A stretch of DNA of 64,000 nucleotides, from positions 2,480,001 through 2,544,000 of the forward strand of contig JABWDB010000001.1 of assembly GCA_019614645.1 (NCBI GenBank), read 5' to 3'. The notes under the pieces were generated by a model. That model was not told the DNA's origin. It saw nothing but the letters and a program-made list of their open reading frames with translations, and searched no databases. The position numbers were made by a program, and so were the translations under genes. This DNA is from Stratiolaelaps scimitus. Lineage: Eukaryota; Arthropoda; Arachnida; Mesostigmata; Laelapidae. Shown here piece after piece: positions 22,171 to 36,249 of this stretch (its first letter is position 1; every line of letters begins with the position of its first letter).

Positions 22171-24612
22171 AATATATATATATATACACTATGTTGATAC
22201 CTGATTTAAATTTGTTACTGCACAATCCATTAAATGGATGTGGGATATTTGTATTATCCATGGATTACCTGAACAATAATAATAATTTAGTGATTTACTA
22301 TAGAAGAGTAAGGCCAATTGCTTTCATAGATTACGTTCAGTTTCGTTGGCAACCGCGGCGCTGCTTGTGTGCTGCCTCCTATACATGTTTATATTTCACC
22401 AGGTTAAAGCATTTTATTGAATGCAGCATACGATCACTGTTAGAAGACATGCCGACCCCGTGAAACAAATGCAAATTCTCTGTGGGTATGGTTGTATCAA
22501 GACCGCCGTGCGATGTCGTAGCCTAATTAATAGTACCGAGATGTTCGTGCTTAGAATACCGAAAGAACAAAATGCCGAAAACTCGAAACTCTCAACGATA
22601 GCTTCGAAAATTTGATTTTTCTAAACTAAATGACACTAATATAACACGCAAAATAAGGACGAGCCTATTTCTCAAACTGCTCGTCATGATCGACAACACA
22701 AGGGGGATACATCAGCGTAGTTTTATCGGCTGGCTTCGTACACTTGCTCCGTTCCATATTTAATCGTTAGCTGATATATATATATATATTGTGTAGCAGT
22801 TTTCTCTTCCGAGATTAAACGAAACGGAACGGCAACAATACAGCCGGCAATCGATGTCCCTTATCGCCAGGTGTGCGTCAGATTTATGACTCCCAACCAC
22901 AAGCGTTGGGTATGCAGGCACCTTCATCAGTGGAATCTGCCGATCTGACCAGTAGAGCCTGCTGAAGCGTGGACCTTTGCTGTGTAACTTTATGCCGCAT
23001 TACTACAAGGAACAGCCAGTCTAGAGACAGGAGTTCAATCAACGGTTGTGGATGTTATTCGAGAATGATGGTCGGTAGATAGAGCGATAGAGGGAGAGGC
23101 GTTTCTAATCGTTATTTTTAGCTATCACGGTGCATCCTCCACTTGTCGTTGTCAGTATCACCTGTGCTGTTATCATGAAACATTAATATGTACCCTCATT
23201 CACTAACTGCAATTTCAAGTGCAGTTGAACATACTGTAAAAGTACGAATTATGCATTTAATATTACATTTGCTTTCTGGTGCAGGGGAAACTTTATCCAG
23301 GGCAAGTCAGGTATCGTAGAATTGTTTGGATATAGGGAAAAAAACACTGCCAAATATAATAGAATATCAAATGGTATTTTAACGCCAAACGGTATTTTAA
23401 CGCAGTGTTTTAATACCAGACGGGAAGCTCAACTAAGCTCGTCGAACAAGCTGCGCTCGCAGTTGGAAGTGTTCACGCTCTGCTAGCTTCGAAATAAGGT
23501 AGTTATTGATCACATGTAGTAGTTTTTGATCGCATATAGCTCCAGAGCCGTTCGAGGAATGCCTATGGATTTCGCTAACATGCGTTGATAAGACAAAAAG
23601 CATAAAAGATGAATGCAATATATATATATATGTGAGTGTGTGTTAAACGCGAAGAAGAGTTAAGGTCTGTCCGCCACGTGGCATCCCACGTAGGTTATAG
23701 TACAAACATCGTATCTCTCCTTATCGTCAATAGAGCCATTACGGGGAGCCTTTTGGGCCATGCGTCATTCTGGAGTGCAGTACTGTCACTGCCATCGGAC
23801 CGCCCGAGTGGTCGAACTGGCGGAACCAGTTGCAAAAATCCTGCTCTCCTCCTCGTCAGTGGAACATTGCACGCGGGTTTACACTATCGGGACAGTGGGT
23901 GGCGGTGTTTATGTTAACACCTTCCGGTGACGGAGTCGATAAATGCAGTGATTCTTTGCTATCTGGGTCCCATAAATGACCACTGTGCGGATTGTGATTT
24001 CAAGAGATACACAAATGAGACCAAAAGCGGCGGCGGCGGCGACGTCGAAGGACACACGAAATGGCCACCGCCTACCGCGGAAACAATAACATCGGTGGCG
24101 AGCTACGCAAGACGGGCCAGAGGGGTGGCAAGCTACAGCTAGACGGCAATATCAACCCGACAACTAAGTGACAACAGCCAAAACCCGCGCATGGTGGCAT
24201 CGTTGCCGCGGCACTATGTCTGCTAAGCACAACACAGCGAAGCAAAGCATTTGAACGCCGGCCGCCGAATTAACTGCAGGCTATAGGTTGTATCAATCTC
24301 TTTGCAATGGCAAATGGTGCTTCGTCTGTGGTGCGCGGAATGGAGGAGACCAGCAGACGCAGCGTCAGTACAGCTGGGGCTGTAAAGGCGATGTCAGCTT
24401 TGACCGGAGCAGCAATAAGAGCCGCTCACTCTCGAGAGTATGGGGTTAGCATACATCGTCGGATAACACAGTGCGGTGGCCTTGCCGCCGGCTGCTTTGC
24501 TTGTTCTTGGTTCAGCGTATACGGAGACCGGGCGAAGTCATGACTACTACTGCTACCTAGTAACTGCTTCCTTGTCTCGGAAGGCGGTCAGGGGGGGTGG
24601 CATTGTGATAAT

Positions 24613-24765
24613 GGTAGCCACACGGTGGCTTGGATGGCTATGTCTCTAGCTATTGGAAGCCAGAGTGTGCAGGTTCGAGCTCCGCTGCGTGATCTATAAG
24701 AGAGTTTAAGCATTGTAAAATTGCAGCTCCTTTAATAAACCAATAAACCTTAACGTAACCTTAAC
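24613..24765 (+). mobile_element. SINE-like repeat, family A, copy 3 (best tRNA-like head)
   Basis: Head GTGGCTTGGATGGCTATGTC resembles a polymerase III A box, and AGGTTCGAGCTCCGCTGCG contains a near-perfect B box (GGTTCGAnnCC) about 45 bases later. Body: ATCTATAAGAGAGTTTAAGC, ATTGTAAAATTGCAGCTCCT, TTAATAAACC, then a CTTAACGTAACCTTAAC tail. A tRNA-derived SINE is the simplest reading. Confidence 0.75.
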
Positions 24766-27007
24766 ACTATGAGGAATAAGCAGTGAGGTTTCATCAGCTA
24801 AACACTTAGATAACCCTATCAAGGTTATAAGCTTTGGACAACCAAACCGACGGAAAACGCAACCGCGGCAGTGGTACCATTAATTGCTTGTGGTGGCGCT
24901 CGTTACAAATAGCCGTGTAGTATACCCGCGTACGCATGCGGACTGCAATTGTAGATTCGGAAACTGATGTTTCTGAAATTCGACTTAGAACTAGATTTGT
25001 TCTAAGTAGTAGATATGGGGCGAGATGAGAGCATCTTACATCGATGGACAGGATACACACGAAAGACAGTTAAGTCACAGGATAATACGTTAGCATAAAT
25101 GTACACACAATTGTATTCATACGAACGAAGAGGCTTGAAGTGTTTCATTCAAACGCGAATAGACCAGAAACCGACTAAACGAATCGAGGGACAAAAAATC
25201 AACAGCTACGTAGAACCATTCGGCTGTAGTGGCTAGGCGCTGGCCCGCACTGATATCGATAGATAGTTGGCGTTATCCCCGTCCAGCACGCTCGATGCCA
25301 TGCTCGGCGGGCGTAACACGCGATGAGGGCGTTCAATCCATGGAAGATGAAGAGAGAGAAACAGAGAGATTTACTAGCGTGCTCCTCGTCTACACAACCG
25401 GGAAGTCCTGCATAAGAAGTCATTTACCATTCATTGAGAGTTGTACCTTGCCGTTTAGAGTGCAAAAACGCCAAGTGCTTAGCACGAGAACCGAAACTTA
25501 CGATACCACCATGTAGTTTTTCTACGAGACGTGTAATGAGCTATAAGACTAAGCGCTACACATATATTTTCATTCATATGTGTACGTTACCTACGGATAT
25601 AAAATGGCTCGATAGAAATCGATCCATCAAACGTTCTTTGGCTTTGACGACGCGGGCCAAAACGGGTCACACTGTCAAGTCGTGTAGCCGACAATAAGAC
25701 GACTCGTATTGGCGGTGTCTACGTTTTGTTTTCAAACTAACGGTAAGGATTAAATTGTATGGAAACAGACACCACGCTCATTCTAAGCAGTAGGTACAGG
25801 CAATTTGCCAAGTGATGAACAATTGTAAATTCTCCCCTTAAGCCGAGCTTGTTATCTATAGAACTTCTGGATCTCATCCTTGTTCGCTGCTACCAGTGGG
25901 ACGGGACGGCAGAGCGTATTCATATGTGATGGCATGTTCATCACCAACCATTGTCATAGATCGTCGAGATGATACCACAATCCGACTAAGCGAGGTCAAT
26001 GAGTTGAAGCACTTAACTGTAAGCTACGAGCAGCGAAGAACAACGTCTGATCACAGTGAGCTGTCGTTAATTGCATTGACATGGTCCAACGGCCACTTCG
26101 AGTGGACGTTGGCTTGTCGCTGCTGTGACCCTTGAGCAATTAACAACAATAGCGCCGTAAAAGCAAGCTTAAGGAACCGGGACTGGATGGCGTCGGAGGC
26201 GACAGCCGCGTGCGATATGTTAACGGACGTCAAACGTGGAAAATGCCACTATTTCGATGATTCACCATCGGTTTCGTCTAATGAGAACCTCTAGTCAACT
26301 ATTATTGTATTTCTGGTAAACTTCGGCCTCGCTTTTATAGCACCTAATGTTTCATCGAACCTTAACGTAGGCTTAGCATCGTAAGCAAAAATAAATTCAT
26401 ACTATGACTATCAACAGCTCAACAACAATGACTCAACATAATTTCGCAGCTCTATTGTTCTAGAGTGATTTGAAGCACTTACAAATATAAATGAAACTAG
26501 AACACTATGCGCTATACTTCAGGATCAATGAAATTATACTTCCCTCCGGAAGAGTGGGCCAGAACGCGGAAGGTTGAACGCGTTGCGTAAATACAGACAC
26601 CATTCCGAGTCTGTAATCTCTCTTAATCTATTTCGGGGATCAGCGCGAGCTCTACACTGGACGTAACCTCTAAAGACGACCGGCTGTGACGCTCCAGAGA
26701 CGCTGCCCTGCATGTCCGGATCCGCGCAAGCGACTGTCCTACCCATTCAGACAGTTTAAGAGGAAAGATAACGCGTACATAGGCACTGAACAGACACAAA
26801 CATCGAGTGTCACCATCCGGTCACTTGGTAACAGCACAGTCTCTTTGCGATCTGCGACAATTCATCAGTTATCGCATTGTCCATGTGTCTGTGAATATGT
26901 GTGTAGATATATATTAGTCAATGTAAAATAAATACGCTAGAAAAACAGAGCTGCAGCCTATTTCTTTCCACTCAAATGTACACAAGTGCATGCAAACATT
27001 GGACACG

Positions 27008-27009
<2 letters not shown>

Positions 27010-27046
<37 letters not shown>
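27010..27046. repeat. (TA)n microsatellite
   Basis: Uninterrupted TA run of about 18 units. Confidence 0.95.
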
Positions 27047-27049
<3 letters not shown>

Positions 27050-27882
27050 GTATCTGCATGTTCGAACTCCGTGAGAGGTCGAGCTAAGATGCTCAGTCAA
27101 CGATGTCCTGTTGGATCCTAATCGTATCCTAGCTTCTGCGCCGAACGCACCATTGCATTAAGTCGGCTACTACTGAATACATGTTTGCTCTTTTTACACG
27201 GATCTACTGCTGCCGCTACTATTGCTATTACAACCAGCAACTGAGGAGCAGTAAGCCTGTCTTCCGATATGATACTAGCATTAGCTCGCATCCAACTATC
27301 TATCGTTCACACCACAATTGTCACCCGACCAAGTAACCGACCGCACATGTGGGTCGGCCACGTCTCTCAAGCCCGCTTCCGATGAGGCAACTCTGGCTTC
27401 GTCTATCGCGGTTAATTCAGACAGCAACGAGTAACGCTGTGCCGACGGCGTGCGGGTGCCGGGTGCAGGCTGGTTGATGCCGGGTGATGGCTATCTCCAC
27501 TGAATAATAAAAGTGCCTACTATCGTAGCTAACAACAGCTAGGCCAAGGGAGTTCAGCCCGAGACGTTGTCAGCTTCGCCGACGCAGCCGTCAAATGCTT
27601 TCGAGACGGGCCGCGTGTGTCGTCTCTCGTGCACACGCCAATTACTGCAATTACCACCACAACAGATACAGCCAAAAGAGAAGCCACCGCGGGGGGTTGC
27701 AAAGCAAACACGAGCGTGGCTGGTCGTGTGGGTCCACACCTATACCAATATATGTAATGTATATGAAATACTCCTACTGATACAATTACTGATCGGCATC
27801 GTTATCATTGCCAACATCATCATGATGCCAAACTTGTCGAGCATTTCGATCGAGGCTATGTGCTCGGGTTAGAAACCGGCCT

Positions 27883-27939
<57 letters not shown>
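27883..27939. repeat. (TA)n microsatellite, longest in the window
   Basis: About 28 units with a single CA interruption. Confidence 0.95.
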
Positions 27940-27941
<2 letters not shown>

Positions 27942-30900
27942 TAACAAGTGTTCCTGCATCGCAGATTGGTTACGAAGAATTCGCTTGAGCTTCACCCAAC
28001 TCATAGAATGAGTGGATTTAGTGTGTTGATTTTCGCTCGTATGAACGATACTGCTGTCGATATTCCTTCCTTGTCGACGACGTTCGCTTGTTTCGGGGTC
28101 ACAGGCCTCGTCGTATACATATATATTGATATATATACTACCCATAGCAATACTACACAACGATGCCGGTAGCCCTCCCGCGATACAAAGCTGCATCGAG
28201 GAACGACATTGGAAGGCTGACCATGCTATGCAGTATGATACCATCAGAGCGCGCAACAGCGAAGAACGAGACACACGCGTGTCAACTTCACGCTTATATA
28301 TATATATCATTATTATGTGTCTTAATATATACCATAATTAGTGACGCAGTTGGGGACAGGGGGTGTCAGGGCGAGGCTATCATGGTCGCCCCCGAGGTAG
28401 GTGATGGCGTTGCCTCCTTGTCCCACAGCGAGGGAAACGCGCTATCGAAGGAAGGACTCCGCTCGCGTATTCAGTTAACCTCTCTTCACGGTTGGTTTAA
28501 TTTTCTCATGTAATTGTTTTTATATACGAGCGTTTACATAAATATTTTCAACGATATTACACGTTCCATATATTCATAACATAAATGTGAAAAACAACGA
28601 ATTGGCTTTCTCACGATGAAATACGACCACTAAGAGGCACTGGTAAAAGAACGCACTTGAGGTGCGTAAACTTCGTTCTCTTCCTATACACCACTTATCT
28701 TGAATCTGTCTCAGTATTGAGTGAAAGTCACTTGTAAATATAGTTACTCGATATGTACAGGAACGTTAAAGAGGGAGGAGTTTCGTCACCTCTAGAATTC
28801 TACCCTATTGAAACTGAAAGGATATTTGACCCTCGGGAAACGGGGAACGACTGCTCAATTCTTTGCTGCTGTAGCGTTTTGACTAAGATCGATGCACTCA
28901 CTGCTCTGGCGCTGAGAGAATAACACGCGAATTCAGTGTTAGCAGTGCCGAATCGATAATGTAACTGATGGCGGGTCGATCGCAATTACGCATAAAATAT
29001 ATATATATATATAAAAAATATACCTCTTTTTTCAAACGACCTCCAAGAGGTCGTTTGAGAATAGCGCTAAGCACCCCGTGAAAGGACAATGGCTCAGGAA
29101 GAAAAATAGGAGATATATTTGAGGATAGAGATTCATGGAAACAGCTGACGGAAGCGCATTACAGTGCTGTAATGCGCGTACGGTAATATTCATTGAAAAC
29201 CCGTTATTAAAATAAACCACTAAATCTGCGCAGACTCCTGAAGACTCTCAATCCTGCTCGAGCTTAGCACAGCCATGTTTCGATTGTATTTTCATACATT
29301 TTCGCCTCTATTTATTCATAGGCATTTTGTCCACGAATGAACAGTGGTCACTCATTGTGAGACGAGCTCACGAAGTTAGCTGTTGAGAGACACATTTCGG
29401 TAGCCACGTTTAGCTGAAGGAGTCGCCCATCTGCCATGGAATTATCTTCATTCATATATGTGCATATATATGAATGTAGTGAATCGGTGTCAAATGAATC
29501 AAGTCAATTAAACTAGCCCTCAACAACGGTCCTGGCGAACTACCACCGGCGTTCGAATCGGATACACCGCAGTGCACGTCTTGAACGAGCAAGTCACCGG
29601 GAGGTAATAAATAAGCCCAGTCTGTCTCTTGCTCGCTGGGGGCTTATCGCGATGTAAGCTGACACAGACGTGACTATTTGAGTGGCTAAACGGGTTATGA
29701 CCTTTGACATCGCGCCAACGCCGAATTATAGTCGATCCCGAGCTCCAGCCAGAGGAGCGAACCCGGCGCGTCACTTCAACAAAGTTCGCTACGTGACAAG
29801 CGTATCCAAAGTGGCTATTCTCCCCACTCTACCTCACCTGAATCCGACCAACCTCCGATATAATATACTGGCTGAACGGGTAGGGTGTAGCTGCCACGAG
29901 AGGAAACGCAGCAAATGAACACAGTAGAGCACAACTCATTGATGTACAATACATTTCATCGATTGGTACGTATGCGACCCTGAAAATGACGAACCATGAA
30001 CGTCCTTGAAGGGAACTGTTTTTAGATACCATAGAAGTGTGATCGAAAAATCGTCCGCTGAATAGCTGACGGCTTGAGCTGCCCGTCACCAACGCGTGTA
30101 TATCCGTGGTCGACCACTTCTTGTGATGGTGAGTGCAATAAACAGACTCTAGGCAGCATGTGGACGAAGAATAATAATTGGGCGATTTCCCCCAAAAAGT
30201 CACTTACAACACATACATGACTTGTGTTCTGCCTCGCTAGCCGGATGTGCTCCTTCTCAAACTCGACGTGGTTTCTGTAGCGGTCGTGCAACATGCAGTG
30301 GGCGTTCCTCTTTGCATTGCCTCACCATTCCTACTAATTCTAATCTTAATGTTGTACATATTACGTTTATCCAATTGCTTATGAAATCCCCCTTTCTTAT
30401 ACAATCCAATTCGCCCTCCCGCTGATATAAATCATCACGCCCGACCATCGGTCGTTCGATCGGCAATGTGTGCTCCCTTATGTGTGAATAGCATAATTGA
30501 TCTTTCAAGCAACTAACGACAGAGAACGCATCTGTCGCTGGATATTCGTCGATTCCTCGCTGTCAGGCAGTTACAGGCGGATGTTCGCTGCATGCTGAAC
30601 ATTGTCCACCTTCCCTCGTGACCTTGATCCTGCACTATAAAGTCTGGCAAGATCATAGGAGTATAACCCGTTTACTGAGTTCGTAGTGGTTCCGCTTTTG
30701 GTGCATTTCCGTTGCGTCTTACTAGCGATTAACATCAATATCGTATAGGTTGGAGACCACCGTGAGGGTGACTGTGGCCCCGAGAGCTGCGGCTGCTTTT
30801 ATAGAATAGTTGTGGCTTGAATACCCTCTGATTGATGGGCGAGACAGCGGATGATGTGCAACGAAGCCAACAATGCTCAATATATAACACAATATGATTA

Positions 30901-32235
30901 GCTTTATTTTTATAAGACGACAGCCATGGATCCATTGCCTACAATGTGAACGATGCTCGTGTCGGTCGGTATGACCTAACTCAAATTGATTCTCATTGCG
31001 TTTCTGGTTAAACGAGCTATCCTCATGATTCGAGTGATGATAGCGAATGCAATCGAAGCGAAGCAAGGGCGAGATAAATTTTCAATGCTCAACTGCCGCA
31101 TGACAACCAACTATGGGGGCACCCACATGCTCTTCCTGATACATGATTCGAGGTCGAGGTTCGGTCGCCGTTGAATCTGACCCAGAAAGAGCGGCAGACA
31201 CCCGCCGAATCACACATGAGGCTGTGGGATGTTGACATTATGTTTGTAATGGCGCTAATGGTCGCCGTTTGTACTGAGCTGCTATTTCTGCCTGTGCACT
31301 TGACGTTCAATTGCACACTCGGTTCAACCGCGCAGACGAGAACAGGCCGGATATAGAGGCGCCCGGTCGACCAGTACCTAGGTAACCCATTTAGGCTGAC
31401 GATCAAGAGCACAGGATCAGATATCGCGTCAGAGCGGATCACACCATCAAAACGGATTCCTTCACCATCAACGCCACCACCTGCTTTTGCAGCGAGCCTA
31501 AATCCGGCGATAGTGATTGATGACTGTGATTTTTAAAACGAATAGTGATTCTACCGCAAATATAATGCAACTTATGGCCAAAAACATGGGACAAATGAGC
31601 TGCTAAATGAGTAGCAGACGACAATAGACATCGTAAAACGGAGTCGCCAGTGGCAAGCTGTCGTCGGCTTGCTGTCTCGGTTGAGCGGTTCGAGAGCGGC
31701 ATCTGGACAGTCAATTCAACGGATCAGTTCAGAAACATGCAAGTGCAATGCGGCGGCGGCGGCGATGAAAAATAAAAATACAGCACTCATTTACAACGCT
31801 TATTACAATAAGTGACATCGATATAAGTCGGCCCCCATCGGCCTGAAAAATCTGTGTGCTCTAAGCTATCGTCATGTCTCCTGGCAAGTTTGCGGATTGT
31901 CGCTAATTGATGGCTGTACTGAAACTAGAGCGATATTGTCGAGATTGCCAGCGATTGTTTCGAGCCATTGTAACGAGATGGTCGGTCGGCATAGTAAGGC
32001 CACCTCGACGGGACATCGCGAATCGAATATATCGAGAGATGGGAAAAAGTCAATAGATTCGAGCAGGCTTCCGATCGTGACCCTCTGCCTCGTTCGATTC
32101 ACCCAATAATAAGTCAACACAACTAGACTCCCTCTACTGAATCTGTTTTGGCCTGGTTACATCGAAGAGCGCCCACATATACTTACGCATCTTGGCCGTC
32201 ACGTAATGTCCCACATACAAACTCATAGAAGGCGT

Positions 32236-32240
<5 letters not shown>

Positions 32241-32273
<33 letters not shown>
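32241..32273. repeat. (TA)n microsatellite
   Basis: Uninterrupted AT run of about 16 units. Confidence 0.95.
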
Positions 32274-32274
<1 letters not shown>

Positions 32275-33019
32275 TACTCTTGATTAAATTTCATATACCT
32301 TCTCCTGCCTCTTTCGTATCGCACATTTCGCTCGATCGGATCTGCTGCACCTGCTAAACAATGTGCATCTTTAATAGGGCGACCCAAATGGGACTAAATT
32401 AAGTTTTAAGAGAACGCCGCTAATCCAGTACGGAGACAAACCAGCACACAGAGTAACAGACTTCGACGTAATTGTCAGTCCGTTTATGGTCGAGGAATGG
32501 GAGAAATATAACAGTCTATTGCTGGTACGCCATTCAGTCGCTGTTGAAGGAAGATCGGCACGATTGTGTCTGTAACCGAATGAGAACTATTTACTAGATA
32601 TTGCCCAGGTCGATCAACTCCATTGACAACAACGAAAACCACAGCGCTACGCGACACCATATTACACAGATTTATTGAGGGGTAATAATTTCTGCGAACT
32701 TTAAAATATGGCCAGGTAGTAGGTAAACTGATCAACAGTGGCTTGCATTATTTTGCAGCGCTTACTCATTTATTTATGTGTTATTATTATTATTATTATT
32801 ATGTAATATGTGTACGTATCTTCTGGCGGAAGTGCATATTTTTCTACATGAACACAGAAACGGTCACTTTATTAGTGTAGGAACACCTCGCAATTGACCG
32901 CTCTGCACAAAAAAAAAACAATAACATACACAACTAATTACCTCTCAATATCAAATTGTCGATTATTTGTCCAAAGTTTGTGATCTTTACGCTCGGAAAA
33001 AGATCTCGATGCTATTAGA

Positions 33020-33320
33020 TTCTTTTCGCCCTGGTCAATTCGGCTTTAGGAAATCGGCAAATAGAGTTGGCGATGGCGCATCTTTGGCAGGAGATCACAG
33101 AGTCCAATGAAAAAAAAGGCAAGTCTGTCGCCCGAGTGCTTCTTGACGGTGCAGCTGCCTTCGATTGCTTACGTCACTCGATCGTCGTTCAGATTCTAGA
33201 GTGTCTAGGGTGCACCCCGCTTACAATCGAATGGTTGTGAGTCCCACCGATCTGGAACGAGGCAGGCGGTAAATGTCAGTTGTCTTAAGTCCGCATGAGA
33301 CAAAGGTGAGCATTGACACA
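33020..33320 (+). mobile_element. Reverse-transcriptase relic (R1-like), decayed
   Basis: Frame-shifted pieces read SPGQFGFRKSANRVGDGA, then KSVARVLLDGAAAFDCLRHS and LECLGCTPLTIEWL. These match the QFGFRKG..ST, LD..GAFD and gcP blocks of non-LTR reverse transcriptases, in the right order. Catalytic Asp is retained in AAFD, but frames shift between blocks and stops intervene, so it is inactive. Confidence 0.7.
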
Positions 33321-36198
33321 CTTCAATGATCTGTACTTGGCCTTTTTACGTTCATTGTGTTTATGAATTTCATTTTCTACGCGTGCACGGAAAGGATCGC
33401 GACTTTCAAAGAGGTGTCTCGTGCCATCAGGACATGCCTAGTATCGGTGACATGTTATGCACTTCCAATAGGGCGGGGGGAGGCTATAGAGATATATCTT
33501 GAGAGGCTGAGATCATCCAGAATGCCGCTCTGAGTGCGATGTTCGGTAAAAGCCGCAGAGTTCTTGTTAATGATCTATATTTACCTCGAATGATTTGCTC
33601 TCGGTCGATAGGCTTTACATTATGACGAAAGGTAGGATTCCGCCTGGAATCTCATTCCCACTCACCCCCGTCATCAGCCGCCTTAACCGCGCCGCGTGAC
33701 CACGTTTAAGACACTTTTCGTTTCAAATTGAGCTAGCAGACACAATCCCGCCTACAGCCCACCCTCTACCTAGGGTGCGCTTCTGCATGAAATTCGCTCA
33801 CTCACTTCTGTGATTAAGTTTGCAAGCGAGGTTCATTAATGTATAGCTAGGGATGTCACAATTGTAGAAATGCGTATGATTTACTCTAAGCGTGTGTAAA
33901 TAATGTTCTGGAATAATTATAATGAGTCGGTGCTATTTTCGATGTATTGCGAACGGCGACATTTATTTTTACTTATTACTTATTCTACGAGGAGAGCTTA
34001 AGTGATGTAACAGTTGCAGTTACATCAATATACCATAGCTTGTATTGTATCACACAAGCCAATTATACTCCACAGTACACACACCGTACTTTGATTGAGT
34101 GTGCATAAAATTTTGCGTCGACCTCAGTTTCCAGCAGTCTGAAACGTGGTACCATTCGCCGAGGAGATCTCGAGATGCTGAGTACGGCCCGCACAAGGAT
34201 GAATTTCGATTTTTGGGTAGATTTCGAAAATTTCGACTTTTACACGTTTTAAGCATTTTGGCATCTTTTAAAAAATCAAAAGGCACGTTTGCGCCGTCCT
34301 AATTCGCGCTCCAAAATCAATTTGGCTGAAGCGCAAGTATGCTCTTCGAAACTAAATTCGATGTTACAACGATCTGATCTGACATATTGTGGATTGTCTG
34401 GATTCCTCTGGGGTGCGCCCTGCGATCTCCGCCAAGTACTACATTTCAGCGAAATAACCTTCGTAATCTTAATCAGTCCAACATTTGGCTAAAAGGTGTG
34501 CCGGCTGGAAATCCATGCGGGTTCCTCAGTTGACCACCGAGTTAAAGTAATCATATTTAGTATTATTATACATTTGCAATTACAACAACTGGCCACTCAA
34601 CCGCTGATGAGAATCACGCAGCACTTGTCCCACCCTGTGGATGTCATATAGTGGCTACGAATGGCAGAGCTCTGTTCGAGCGAAATCTCACGAGCGCTGT
34701 CCTCGAACAGAAGCTATCAGCATTTACTGTTCAACACATGCTTCATATTATCGTACGCTAAATGTATGGTCAGTAGTTAGAGGGCCAAGTCCTAATTGTA
34801 TGCATCATACTTTTCACGCCACATAGGACCACTAAACGTGAGAAAGATATACCTGAAAAGTTGTTTCCAGGAAAATCAATTTAGGCTCACATTCATATGT
34901 ATCTGCTCATCCTTTTGTGGGACACAGAAGCCCGAATCGATTGGCGCTCAGTGACATCTGTATATCTACAATTCAATGCATATGATAATTTCATTAGACT
35001 CGACTATTTCACCTGTTCCTTCAGCCTCACAGGCGGTGCGCTACTTCTCGCTGCAGCGTTCGTGCACAGAAGCGTTTCTTTGAAATTTCATCCGACGTAT
35101 TACTCTTCCAGGAAAATAGATCGAAATGAGTTGTTCAGTCAACGTCACGAAATTTCGATGCTAACAGATCACCGTTTCTCTGAAATCTTTTAGGCTGGAT
35201 ATAATAATAAGCCTCTAAGGCTCTCAGGAGAATAATAAGGCTCTCGGCTTGACCGAGTCGCCGCTACATCTCCATTAGAATCCGGCTCAGCGCCGTCATC
35301 GCCAGCATCGCTCTCATAACGAATCTATAATTCATCATTGTTCGTTATGCTCGATACATGGTTGATTATTAACACACAACAATAGCAACGGCCATAATTG
35401 ATGAGGCGTACACCCCTCGACTGTTAGTTCACCAGCAGCAGCAGCGATAGCCATGTCAAATCACCGGGACGACCTGACCTGCAAGCTGGAAACAGCCACA
35501 TGCCCGCCATAGGGGAATTTCAAAGCTTTTTCGCGGTATCACTATACCAATGCATCATTTATATTCTATTTTTTCTTCCTTGATCTGTCGGCGTTATACG
35601 GTAAATGAAACACGCTGGTTGCACACATTGAGAATGACGTCGGCCTGGGTTAGCAGGCTGCACAAATTTTTCGCCTGTGGTGATTCTCAGCCGAATTACG
35701 TCGGCTAAATGAAAGAAATATATCTCGAAGATGAGGCCGGTCACCTCGAAGGTTTGCGTGGACTGAGTACATATTTTGGGGCGTTCCTATTGGGCATATT
35801 TGTAGGATTCAATAGGTAGACCGTCTAGAGGTGGGAGATGAATGTGAGGCCCCGCTGAGCGAAAAAGAAGCACAGAGGAACTCCCCTCTTTATCTGACTG
35901 GAAAGAATTGCTGGTCCCAATTTTTTGTCAAGCATCAAGATCATTTTTCGTTTGTCGTGCCACGTGGGTCCCGTCGTCAGATTGACGCACGTTACTATCT
36001 GCATGCTGCATACGATGTTCTCCTTCGGAGGCAAAATTGACTGCACAACGTTAAGGGATGTTGTCGCTGTTAGGAAACCCAAAGCGAATCGCTGAGGGGC
36101 TGTGCACGAGACCATTGACATCGCTGAACTCGCCACGGCATCGGTCATTATTTATTTCAGTCCTATGCCATTTTCTTTTCAAATGACATTGTTTTATT

Positions 36199-36249
36199 GT
36201 CAATAAAGCTCGTCATATTCGTACGTATTATATGATGAGCTTTATTGAC
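36199..36249. repeat. Hairpin, 20-bp stem
   Basis: The arm GTCAATAAAGCTCGTCATAT (36199-36218) and the reversed arm at 36230-36249 pair at 19 of 20 positions with an 11-base loop. See the findings for possible meanings. Confidence 0.6.

Noticed and set aside
23785..23830. tRNA-Ser/Leu-like GCCCGAGTGGTCGAACTGGC
   Set aside because: No matching T arm or acceptor stem.
31171..31356. Plus-strand ORF with a hydrophobic helix (VDIMFVMALMVAVCTELLFL)
   Set aside because: Suggests a membrane segment but has no flanking exon, splice site or family match.
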